Source of the DNA: Actinoplanes auranticolor
Lineage (GTDB): Bacteria; Actinomycetota; Actinomycetes; Mycobacteriales; Micromonosporaceae
Assembly: GCF_018332655.1 (NCBI RefSeq)
Contig: NZ_BOQL01000080.1
Location: 62,001 to 126,000, forward strand
DNA length: 64,000 nucleotides
Direction: 5' to 3'
The first letter of the stretch is position 1, and every line of letters begins with the position of its first letter. This document shows positions 16,036 to 22,602 of the stretch, in pieces. Below the pieces are notes generated by a model that was given only the letters and a program-made list of their open reading frames with translations, searched no databases and was not told where the DNA came from. The translations under genes and the position numbers were made by a program.

Positions 16036-16986
16036 TCAGCTCTCCCGCAGCGATCGGCCGGTCTTGGTCAGGAACACGTCGTCCAGGCTGGGCCGGTGCA
16101 GCTCGATCGTGCCCAGCGGCACCGACGCGCTGTCCAGGGCGCGCAGGATCAGCGGGATCGCGGTCGCGCCCTCGTCGACGTAGAGCCGGACGCTGTCGTC
16201 GTGGGTCTCCAGCTTGTTGATGAAGTCGGCCGATCCCAGCGCCTCGGCCGCGCGGGCCGGTGACGACACCCCGACGCGGACCACGTCGCCGGAGATCTCG
16301 CGCTTGAGCGCCGCCGGGGTGCCCGAGGCGACGATCTCGCCGTTGTCCATGATCGAGATGCGGTCGCAGAGCGCGTCCGCCTCGTCGAGGTAGTGCGTGG
16401 TGATGAAGACGGTCATGCCTTCGGCCCGCAGCCGGCGGATCTCGTCCCACATGTGGGCGCGGCTCTGCGGGTCGAGGCCGGTGGTCGGCTCGTCGAGGAA
16501 GACCACCTTCGGCTCGTGGATGATGCCGAGGGCGATGTCGACCCGGCGGCGCTGGCCCCCGGAGTAGGTCTTGCACTTGCGGTCGGCGTACTCGCTGAGC
16601 TGGAAACCCTCCAGCACGCGGTTGGCCCGTTCGGTGGCGACGGACTTCGAGATGCCGTAGAGGCGGCCCTGCAGGACCAGTTCCTCGCGGGCGGTGGAGT
16701 CGTCCCAGGTGCTGCCGCCCTGGGCCACGTACCCGATCCGGCGCCTGACCTCGCCCGGGTCCTTGCGCAGATCGGCGCCCGCGATGGTGGCCTCGCCCCC
16801 GTCGGGCTGGATGAGTGTGGCGAGCATGCGCAGCGTCGTGGTCTTCCCGGCGCCGTTCGGGCCGAGGAAGCCGAAGATCTCGCCCTCGTCCACAGTCAGG
16901 TCGACGCCCCGGACGGCGTCGACTGTTTTCTTCTCGCGGCCCTGGCGGGACATGAAGGACTTCCGCAGCCCCCGCGTTTCGATCAT
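16036..16986 (-). CDS. ABC exporter ATP-binding protein (DrrA-like)
   Basis: This 316-residue cytoplasmic ATPase has Walker A GPNGAGKTT, Q-loop, signature motif YSGGQRRRVD, Walker B VVFLDEPTTGLDP and the switch His of FITTHYLDEAD. The C-terminal ~90 residues form the DrrA-type extension ending LDDVFLTKTGRSL. It pairs with the permease at 15277. The start ATG 16986 follows a GGGGG-rich site. A promoter with -35 TTGACT and -10 TACGCT lies at 17036-17065 on the complement and is overlapped by a palindrome also found at the padR promoter, so repression by PadR is likely. Confidence 0.92.
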   Translation of the reverse strand: MIETRGLRKSFMSRQGREKKTVDAVRGVDLTVDEGEIFGFLGPNGAGKTTTLRMLATLIQPDGGEATIAGADLRKDPGEVRRRIGYVAQGGSTWDDSTAREELVLQGRLYGISKSVATERANRVLEGFQLSEYADRKCKTYSGGQRRRVDIALGIIHEPKVVFLDEPTTGLDPQSRAHMWDEIRRLRAEGMTVFITTHYLDEADALCDRISIMDNGEIVASGTPAALKREISGDVVRVGVSSPARAAEALGSADFINKLETHDDSVRLYVDEGATAIPLILRALDSASVPLGTIELHRPSLDDVFLTKTGRSLRES

Positions 16987-17035
16987 GGTGACCCCCAGTT
17001 GTCGGCAGGCGGCCGCCCGCCACCGGTCGTGAGGC

Positions 17036-17071
17036 AGCGTAGGACCGGCCGGCGCGGCTAGTCAAACTTGA
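17036..17071 (-). promoter_or_regulatory. ABC exporter promoter with overlapping PadR operator
   Basis: On the complement, TTGACT (17065-17060) and TACGCT (17041-17036) are separated by 18 bases, a good sigma-A-type promoter with a ~43-base leader to ATG 16986. The near-perfect inverted repeat TCAAACTTGA (17062-17071) covers the -35. Its nine-base core CAAACTTGA recurs at 17682-17690. Confidence 0.65.
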
Positions 17072-17075
17072 TTAA

Positions 17076-17663
17076 TCAGAGATCATTCCTGCCGGGTGAG
17101 TCCTTGGCGGCGGCCGGAAAGTACGGCTCGTTCTTCTCGATCTGCTCCGCGATGCGCTCGCACCAGCGGATCTCCGCCTCGGCCCGCTCGATCGACAGCT
17201 CCCACATCCAGCTCACGTAGACCGGCTTGTTGTCGGCCCAGTCGGCGCCGATCAGCGTCTGCAGCTGCGTGATGCCGGCGGTGAGCTGGACCGCGCGGTT
17301 GCGCAGGGCCGCAGCGGCCTCGCTGCGGGGCAGGGCGGGCAGGAACGAGAACGCGGCCATGAACGGATCCGGCGGCGTGGCGATCGACCACCAGTTGCCG
17401 CGCAGCAGCGACTGGAACTCGGCGACGCCCTTCTCGGTGATCTCGTACGTCGTGCGGGCCGGACGCGCACCGACCTGCTCGGTCGCCACCTCGCGCAGCA
17501 ACTCCTCTTCGGCCAGCTTGCGCAGCGCGTGGTAGATCGAGCCGGGCTGCACGTTGGCCCACTTGTCGGCACTCCAGCTCAGCAGCTCACGGCGCACCTC
17601 GTAGCCGTGCACCGGCTGCATCCACTGGACCAGACCGAGGATCATCATGCGGGTCGCCGACAT
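17076..17663 (-). CDS. PadR-family transcriptional regulator
   Basis: This 195-residue protein has an N-terminal winged helix of the PadR type: MMILGLVQWMQPVHGYEVRRE, then QPGSIYHALRKLAEEELL as recognition helix and a beta wing with TTYEITEKG. The C-terminal half (Vir_act_alpha_C-like, helical) should mediate dimerisation. PadR proteins usually repress a neighbouring transporter and their own gene, and are released by toxic ligands. Here the DrrAB-like exporter follows 90 bases downstream and both promoters share the CAAACTTGA motif. TAACCT seven bases before ATG 17663 suggests a leaderless mRNA. The inducer is unknown. Confidence 0.9.
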   Translation of the reverse strand: MSATRMMILGLVQWMQPVHGYEVRRELLSWSADKWANVQPGSIYHALRKLAEEELLREVATEQVGARPARTTYEITEKGVAEFQSLLRGNWWSIATPPDPFMAAFSFLPALPRSEAAAALRNRAVQLTAGITQLQTLIGADWADNKPVYVSWMWELSIERAEAEIRWCERIAEQIEKNEPYFPAAAKDSPGRNDL

Positions 17664-17670
17664 ATCTCAC

Positions 17671-17692
17671 AGGTTAATAGCCAAACTTGACT
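17671..17692 (-). promoter_or_regulatory. padR promoter and operator
   Basis: The complement of 17671-17676 is TAACCT, seven bases before the padR ATG. Directly upstream is CCAAACTTGACT (17681-17692), with the CAAACTTGA core at 17682-17690 matching the operator at the exporter promoter. Autorepression is therefore likely. The site also lies 25 bases upstream of the accA -10 element on the other strand. Confidence 0.6.
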
Positions 17693-17716
17693 GAGCGGCC
17701 CGGCGGTGCCGGGCGA

Positions 17717-17722
17717 TAGGCT
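17717..17722 (+). promoter_or_regulatory. -10 element of a leaderless accA transcript
   Basis: TAGGCT followed by six bases and the accA GTG (17729). No Shine-Dalgarno sequence is present. Confidence 0.55.
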
Positions 17723-17728
17723 CAGCCC

Positions 17729-19468
17729 GTGCGCAAGGTACTGATCGCCAATCGCGGCGAGATCGCCGTCCGAGTCATCCGGGCCTGCAAGGACGCGGGC
17801 CTGACCAGCGTCGCCGTCTATGCGGACGCCGACCGGGACGCGCTGCCCGCGCGGCTCGCCGACGAGGCGTACGCGCTGGAGGGCGAGACCGCGGCGGAGA
17901 CGTATCTGCGCATCGACAAGCTGCTCGAGGTCGCCGCCCGCAGTGGCGCCGACGCCGTCCACCCCGGCTACGGCTTCCTGTCGGAGAACGCCGACTTCGC
18001 TCAGGCCGTACAGGATGCGGGTCTGACCTGGATCGGCCCGACGCCGCAGGCGATTCGCGACCTGGGTGACAAGGTCACCGCCCGGCACATCGCGCAGCGC
18101 GCCGGCGCGCCGCTGGTGCCGGGCACGCCCGAGCCGGTCAAGGACGCCGACGAGATCATCGCGTTCGCCCGCGAGCACGGCCTGCCGGTCGCCATCAAGG
18201 CGGCGTTCGGCGGCGGCGGCCGCGGCCTCAAGGTCGCCCGCACCGCCGAGGAGATCCCAGCGCTGTTCGAGTCGGCGACGCGCGAGGCGGTGGCCGCGTT
18301 CGGCCGCGGCGAGTGCTTCGTCGAGCGTTACCTCGACCGCCCCCGGCACGTCGAGGCGCAGGTCCTGGCGGACACCCACGGCACTGTGATCGTGGTCGGC
18401 ACCCGCGACTGCTCCCTGCAGCGCCGCCACCAGAAGCTCGTCGAGGAGGCCCCGGCGCCGTTCCTCAGCGACGACCAGCGCGAGCGGATCCACACCAGCG
18501 CCAAGGCGATCTGCCGCGAGGCCGGCTACCACGGCGCCGGCACGGTCGAATACCTCGTCGGCCAGGACGGCACCATCTCGTTCCTCGAGGTCAACACGCG
18601 GCTGCAGGTCGAGCACCCGGTCAGCGAGGAGACCACCGGCCTGGACCTGGTGCGCGAGCAGTTCCGCATCGCCGACGGCGCGCGCCTGCCGTTCACCGAG
18701 GACCCGGTCCCGCGCGGGCACTCGATCGAGTTCCGGATCAACGGCGAGGACGCCGGCCGCAACTTCCTGCCGGCCCCGGGCCAGGTCACGAGCCTGACCT
18801 GGCCGTCCGGCCCGGGCGTGCGGGTGGACGCGGGCGTCGAGGCCGGCAGCGTGATCGGCGGCAACTTCGACTCCCTGCTGGCGAAGATCATCGTGACCGG
18901 CGCCGACCGCACCGAGGCGCTGCAACGCGCCCGCCGCGTGCTCGACGAGACGGTCATCGAGGGTCTGGCCACGGTGCTCCCGTTCCACCGCCTGGTCGTG
19001 CGCGACCCGGCCTTCGTGGACTTCACCGTGCACACCAACTGGATCGAGACCGAATGGGCGGGTGGCGTCCCCGCCTTCACCCCGGTCCCCGTGCCCGACC
19101 AGGATCAAGAGCGAGAGACCGTCGTGGTCGAGGTCGGCGGCAAGCGCCTGGAAGTGCGCCTCCCGGCCAACCTTTCCGGTACGCGCACAGTCACCCCAGC
19201 CCGCCCCCATGCTCGCCGTTCGGGGTCCGGAGCCCAGGCCGCGGGAGCAGGCGGCGCCGCCGCGTTGACCGCCCCGATGCAGGGCACCATCGTCAAGGTC
19301 GCCGCCCAGAACGGTGACACCGTCTCGGAGGGCGACGTCATCGTGGTCGTCGAGGCGATGAAAATGGAGCAGCCGCTGCCGGCCCACCGCGCCGGCACGG
19401 TCTCGGGCCTGTCGGTCGAGGTCGGCGGCACCGTGACCGCCGGCACGACGATCTGCGAGATCGCCTGA
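17729..19468 (+). CDS. accA: Acyl-CoA carboxylase alpha subunit (biotin carboxylase + BCCP)
   Basis: This 579-residue protein carboxylates its own biotin with ATP and bicarbonate and hands the carboxyl group to AccD. Residues 1-~445 are biotin carboxylase: KVLIANRGEIAVRVIRA, HPGYGFLSEN, glycine-rich KAAFGGGGRGLKV, RDCSLQRRHQKLVEE and EVNTRLQVEHPV. An Ala/Pro/Arg-rich linker (~475-510) leads to the biotinyl domain with VVEAMKMEQ, where Lys545 carries biotin. The fused design matches AccA3/AccA2 of actinobacteria, which serves several AccD partners. GTG 17729 has a leaderless-type -10 element. accE and accD in this window are its expected partners. Confidence 0.96.
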   Translation: MRKVLIANRGEIAVRVIRACKDAGLTSVAVYADADRDALPARLADEAYALEGETAAETYLRIDKLLEVAARSGADAVHPGYGFLSENADFAQAVQDAGLTWIGPTPQAIRDLGDKVTARHIAQRAGAPLVPGTPEPVKDADEIIAFAREHGLPVAIKAAFGGGGRGLKVARTAEEIPALFESATREAVAAFGRGECFVERYLDRPRHVEAQVLADTHGTVIVVGTRDCSLQRRHQKLVEEAPAPFLSDDQRERIHTSAKAICREAGYHGAGTVEYLVGQDGTISFLEVNTRLQVEHPVSEETTGLDLVREQFRIADGARLPFTEDPVPRGHSIEFRINGEDAGRNFLPAPGQVTSLTWPSGPGVRVDAGVEAGSVIGGNFDSLLAKIIVTGADRTEALQRARRVLDETVIEGLATVLPFHRLVVRDPAFVDFTVHTNWIETEWAGGVPAFTPVPVPDQDQERETVVVEVGGKRLEVRLPANLSGTRTVTPARPHARRSGSGAQAAGAGGAAALTAPMQGTIVKVAAQNGDTVSEGDVIVVVEAMKMEQPLPAHRAGTVSGLSVEVGGTVTAGTTICEIA

Positions 19469-19557
19469 CCGGCTCAGCCGGCGCGGCCGGGCAATCGCCT
19501 GACCGGCCCAGCAAACGACCGGACGATCGCCTGATCGCCTGACCGGCTCAGCCGGCG
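19460..19557. repeat. 24-base direct repeats covering both convergent gene ends
   Basis: An identical 24-base sequence beginning ATCGCCTGACCGG occurs at 19460-19483 and 19534-19557, with a partial copy at 19494-19511 and a shorter one near 19525. Each full copy has the small stem CCGGC-TCA-GCCGG. The first copy holds the accA stop codon and the second holds the stop of the convergent tetR, so this is the whole junction and may act as a terminator. Confidence 0.7.
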
Positions 19558-20117
19558 GGGGTCAGGTGCCGGAGCACGGCGCGGGCCGCTTCGTCGGGCA
19601 GCTCGGGCATGTCCGGGAGCGCGCCGCTGAGCCACAGCGTCGCGAAACCGTGCGCGAGCGACCACGCCGCCAGCCCGGTCTCCCGCACGTCCCCGCCGGC
19701 CTGACCGTCGGGCAGATCCGCGACTCCTGAGTAGAGCGCGGCGCTCGATCTGTCCCGCGCGGCCAGCAGCGCCGGGTCGTCCGCGCGGTAGAGGTCCGGG
19801 CGCCACATCACCTCGAAGTGCGCCCGGTGCGTCGTCGCGAACCGTACGTAGGTGACGCCGAGCTCGAGGAAGCTGCCCGTCGCCCCGCGGGTCTCCCGCA
19901 GCGCCGCCGCCAGCCGGTCGAAGCCCTCCGCCGCCAGCGCCGTGAGCAGACCGCGCTTGTCCCCGAAGTGGTGCGCCGGCGCAGCGTGGGAGACGCCGGC
20001 CCGCCGGGCGAGGTCACGCAGGCTCAGCGCCGCCGGGCCCTCCTCGGTGATCGCCTCGGCGGCGGCCGCCAGCAGCGCGCGCCGCAGATCCCCGTGGTGG
20101 TAGCTCTCCTTCGCCAT
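19548..20117 (-). CDS. TetR-family transcriptional regulator
   Basis: ATG 20117 gives 189 residues. It was chosen because TATGCT lies six bases upstream and because the protein then begins MAKESYHHGDL, the usual start of this subgroup. An upstream ATG at 20138 is also possible. The helix-turn-helix (LSLRDLARRAGVSHAAPAHHFGDKRGLL) fills residues ~30-60, and the C-terminal ligand domain has a WHG-type TetR_C profile (HRAHFEVMWRPDLY). It is divergent from a DoxX-like gene with matching direct and inverted repeats in the gap, so it likely represses that gene and itself. Confidence 0.88.
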   Translation of the reverse strand: MAKESYHHGDLRRALLAAAAEAITEEGPAALSLRDLARRAGVSHAAPAHHFGDKRGLLTALAAEGFDRLAAALRETRGATGSFLELGVTYVRFATTHRAHFEVMWRPDLYRADDPALLAARDRSSAALYSGVADLPDGQAGGDVRETGLAAWSLAHGFATLWLSGALPDMPELPDEAARAVLRHLTPAG

Positions 20118-20135
20118 GTCGTCAGCATAACTTTC

Positions 20136-20179
20136 CATTGACAAGATGGGGGCGGCCGAGGCATCTTGGCATTGACAAG
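20136..20179. promoter_or_regulatory. Paired operator-like repeats between tetR and doxX
   Basis: CATTGACAAG occurs at 20136-20145 and again at 20170-20179, 34 bases apart (about three helical turns). Between them CAAGATG (20142-20148) is inverted as CATCTTG (20162-20168). Each repeat contains TTGACA, so repressor binding would cover promoter elements for the DoxX gene. The layout fits binding by two TetR dimers. Confidence 0.6.
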
Positions 20180-20194
20180 TTTGGAGGACATGCG

Positions 20195-20638
20195 ATGGCA
20201 CCCCTGGTCACTTTGTTCGCCGGCACGCTGCTGGCCCGGCTGCTCGGCCTGCTCGGCGTGGACGCTCTCGACGGCTGGCTGCCCGGGCTGCGGGTGGGGC
20301 TGGCCCTGATGTTCGTGCTGACCGGCCTCGCCCACTTCGGCCTCGGCCGGCGGGCGAGCCTGGTCGCCATGGTCCCGCCGCGGTTGCCCCGGCCGGAGCT
20401 ACTGGTCACGGTCACCGGCGTCCTGGAGCTGGCCGGCGCTGCGGGACTGCTGCTGCCGGCGACCTACCGCCTCGCGGCGGGCTGCCTGGCCCTGCTGATG
20501 CTGGTGATGTTCCCGGCCAACGTGCACGCGGCCCGGCACCACGTGGAGCTGGCCGGCAAGCCCGCCACCCCACTGCCGCTGCGCACCGCTCTACAAGCAG
20601 TGTTCGTGGCCGCAGCGCTGACCGTCGCACTTGCCTGA
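20195..20638 (+). CDS. DoxX-family membrane protein
   Basis: This 147-residue protein has four membrane helices. ATG 20195 was chosen because GGAGGA (20183-20188) precedes it by six bases. The sequence shows the DoxX pattern: a first helix with LARLLGLL, GLALMFVLTGLAHFGLGRR, PELLVTVTGVLELAGAAGLLLP and MLVMFPANVHAA. DoxX-like proteins have been tied to redox balance or quinone handling, but no fixed activity can be read from the sequence. It is divergently transcribed from a TetR gene and probably controlled by it. Confidence 0.82.
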   Translation: MAPLVTLFAGTLLARLLGLLGVDALDGWLPGLRVGLALMFVLTGLAHFGLGRRASLVAMVPPRLPRPELLVTVTGVLELAGAAGLLLPATYRLAAGCLALLMLVMFPANVHAARHHVELAGKPATPLPLRTALQAVFVAAALTVALA

Positions 20639-20672
20639 GCGCCGGACAGCCAGGCCGTCGGCCGGACACCGG

Positions 20673-20715
20673 GCCGTCGGGGGCGCGGCCGTCGGGGGCG
20701 CGGCCGTCGGGGGCG
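20673..20715. repeat. 15-base tandem repeat, about three copies
   Basis: Head-to-tail copies of GCCGTCGGGGGCGCG start at 20673, 20688 and 20703 (the last is incomplete). They lie in the 153-base gap between the convergent doxX and transglutaminase genes. No coding potential is evident. Confidence 0.7.
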
Positions 20716-20791
20716 GCCCCAGGCAGGCCCGAAGCCGGTCCGGCGGCGGCTCGGAAACCGGCCCGGCGATCCCCTGGTCGCCGGAGCCGGG

Positions 20792-21664
20792 TCAGCGAAG
20801 CCGGGTGATCGTCACCTCGACGCCCTGGCCGGTGCTGGCCGGGCCCGCGTACACGCCCTTGAGCGGCGGCACGTCGCCGTACTCCCGGCCCCGCCCCACC
20901 ACGACATGGCGCTCCCCCACCGGCACGCCGTTGGTCGGGTCGAAGGCCGTCCAGCGGCCCACCCACCACTCGACCCAGGCGTGGCTCTGGCCGACCACGC
21001 TGTCCCCGATCGCCGCCGACGGCTTCGGGTGCAGGTAGCCGGAGACGTACCGGGCCGGCAGTCCCATCTCACGCAGCAGGCCCACGGTCAGGTGGCTGAT
21101 GTCCTGGCAGACGCCTTTGCGTTGTTCCCACGCGTGCAGGGCGTCGCTCTGCACGCCCGTGGCGCCGGGCTGGTAGGTGACCTCGCCGCGTACGAACTCG
21201 CAGACGGCCAGGGCGGCGGCATGCGGGGTCGCGTGCGCCGCGCGGATGTCGGCCGCGATCCCGGTCAGCTCGTCGTTCAGGCCGGTGCGCTTGGTGCCCA
21301 GCAGCAGCTCGTACCAGCGGTCGACGTTCTCCGGCACCGCCAGCTCGTCCCAGGCCGCGCCCTCGCCCTGCTCGATCAGGTCACCCGGCGGCAGCGTCTC
21401 CACCGTGGACGTGGCCGTGACGGTCAGCGCCTCGTGCCGGGCATGGACGTCGAACGCCGTGACCACGGTGCCCCAGTAGTCCTCGTAGCGGTACGTGCGC
21501 GCCGGCGGCCACACCTCCACCCGGGCGTCCAGCACCGCCTGGTGGGTCTCGTTGCGCGGCCACATCCGGGCCTCGTTGTAGGACGACGACACCGGCCCGG
21601 CGTAGTCGAAGCCGCTGCGGTGCTGGATTTTCAGCCGCCAGCTGTCCACCGACGCGATACTCAC
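20792..21664 (-). CDS. Transglutaminase-like cysteine protease-fold protein
   Basis: Start GTG 21664 overlaps the previous stop (GTGA) and gives 290 residues. The N-terminal ~80 residues match the bacterial transglutaminase-associated beta domain (LKIQHRSGFDYAGPVSSSYN, EVWPPARTYRYEDYWG). The catalytic domain shows Cys186 in GVCQDISHL, His228 in SHAWVEWW and Asp242 in FDPTNG. Such proteins occur with alpha-E and circularly permuted ATP-grasp proteins, as here (22602 and 24179), and may cut or form amide bonds in a peptide-like product. The real reaction is unknown. The three genes overlap and surely share one mRNA. Confidence 0.9.
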   Translation of the reverse strand: MSIASVDSWRLKIQHRSGFDYAGPVSSSYNEARMWPRNETHQAVLDARVEVWPPARTYRYEDYWGTVVTAFDVHARHEALTVTATSTVETLPPGDLIEQGEGAAWDELAVPENVDRWYELLLGTKRTGLNDELTGIAADIRAAHATPHAAALAVCEFVRGEVTYQPGATGVQSDALHAWEQRKGVCQDISHLTVGLLREMGLPARYVSGYLHPKPSAAIGDSVVGQSHAWVEWWVGRWTAFDPTNGVPVGERHVVVGRGREYGDVPPLKGVYAGPASTGQGVEVTITRLR

Positions 21665-22602
21665 GCCACCACCGCTCCCCGAACCCAGTTGACCGCGGTC
21701 GTCTGCCGGAAGTAGCGCCGCGAGACGGCCTCGTTGACCTGCGAGCACGTCTTCTCCAGGCTGGCCAGCACCGGCCCGAGGTCGTCGATCAGCTCGTCCG
21801 CGCCGCGGAACTCCAGGTTGGTGCGGGCGCGCCCGACGATCCGCTGGGCGTCGGTGGCCACGCCGGCCCGGCCCGGGTCCGGCTCCAGGTCGGTGAGGCA
21901 GCCCTCGGCGGTGGAGAGCGCGGCGAAGACCGAGCGCGGGAAGAGCCGGTCCAGCAGCAGGAACTCCGCCGCGTGGCGGTCGTCCAGCGATCCCCGGTAC
22001 GTCCGCAGGAACGTCTCCCAGGCCCCGCTGGAACGCAACAGCGTCAGCCACGACGGAATGCTCCCGCCGGCCCGCTCGTGCGTACGCAGCAGCCGGGCGG
22101 TCATGTCCACCCGTTCCACGCTGCGGCCCAGCACCAGGAACAGCCAGCCCTCGTCCCGGCTCATGGTGGCGTCGGTCAGCCCGGTCATCACCGCGCACCG
22201 TTCCCGTACCCAGCGGAAGAACGAGTGCACCCCCTGCTGCTCGACCCGGCGGCGGGCGTTGGGCAGGCCGTGCCAGGTGGAGTTGAGGCATTCCCACATC
22301 TCCGAGGAGACCGTCTCGCGGGCGCCGCGGGCGTTCTCCCGGGCCGCCGCCAGCGCACCGACCACCGAGCTGGGGCTGCGCTCGTCCAGGCCGAGCAGGC
22401 CGACCACCCGGGCCGCGGTGAACGGCTCGTCCTCCATCGGCATGCCCATCACCGCGAGCAGCGACCGGCAGGCCTGGTCCTCGCTGGTCCACGGGTCGGC
22501 GAGGATGCGCTGCAGGTGCACGTCGAGGATTCGGGCGGTGTCCTCGGCGCGCTCGACGTAACGGCCGATCCAGTAGAGCGACTCGGCGATCCGGCTCAGC
22601 AT
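21661..22602 (-). CDS. Alpha-E domain protein (DUF403)
   Basis: This 313-residue, nearly all-helical protein has the alpha-E family hallmarks: MLSRIAESLYWIGRYVERAEDTARILDVHL at the start (conserved YW-x-x-R-x-x-ER-A), NARGARETVSSEMWECLN in the middle and LFPRSVFAALSTAEGCL later. The family always accompanies ATP-grasp/transglutaminase genes and its biochemical role is unsolved. It overlaps the ATP-grasp gene by seven bases and the transglutaminase by four, a tightly coupled operon. Confidence 0.93.
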   Translation of the reverse strand: MLSRIAESLYWIGRYVERAEDTARILDVHLQRILADPWTSEDQACRSLLAVMGMPMEDEPFTAARVVGLLGLDERSPSSVVGALAAARENARGARETVSSEMWECLNSTWHGLPNARRRVEQQGVHSFFRWVRERCAVMTGLTDATMSRDEGWLFLVLGRSVERVDMTARLLRTHERAGGSIPSWLTLLRSSGAWETFLRTYRGSLDDRHAAEFLLLDRLFPRSVFAALSTAEGCLTDLEPDPGRAGVATDAQRIVGRARTNLEFRGADELIDDLGPVLASLEKTCSQVNEAVSRRYFRQTTAVNWVRGAVVA

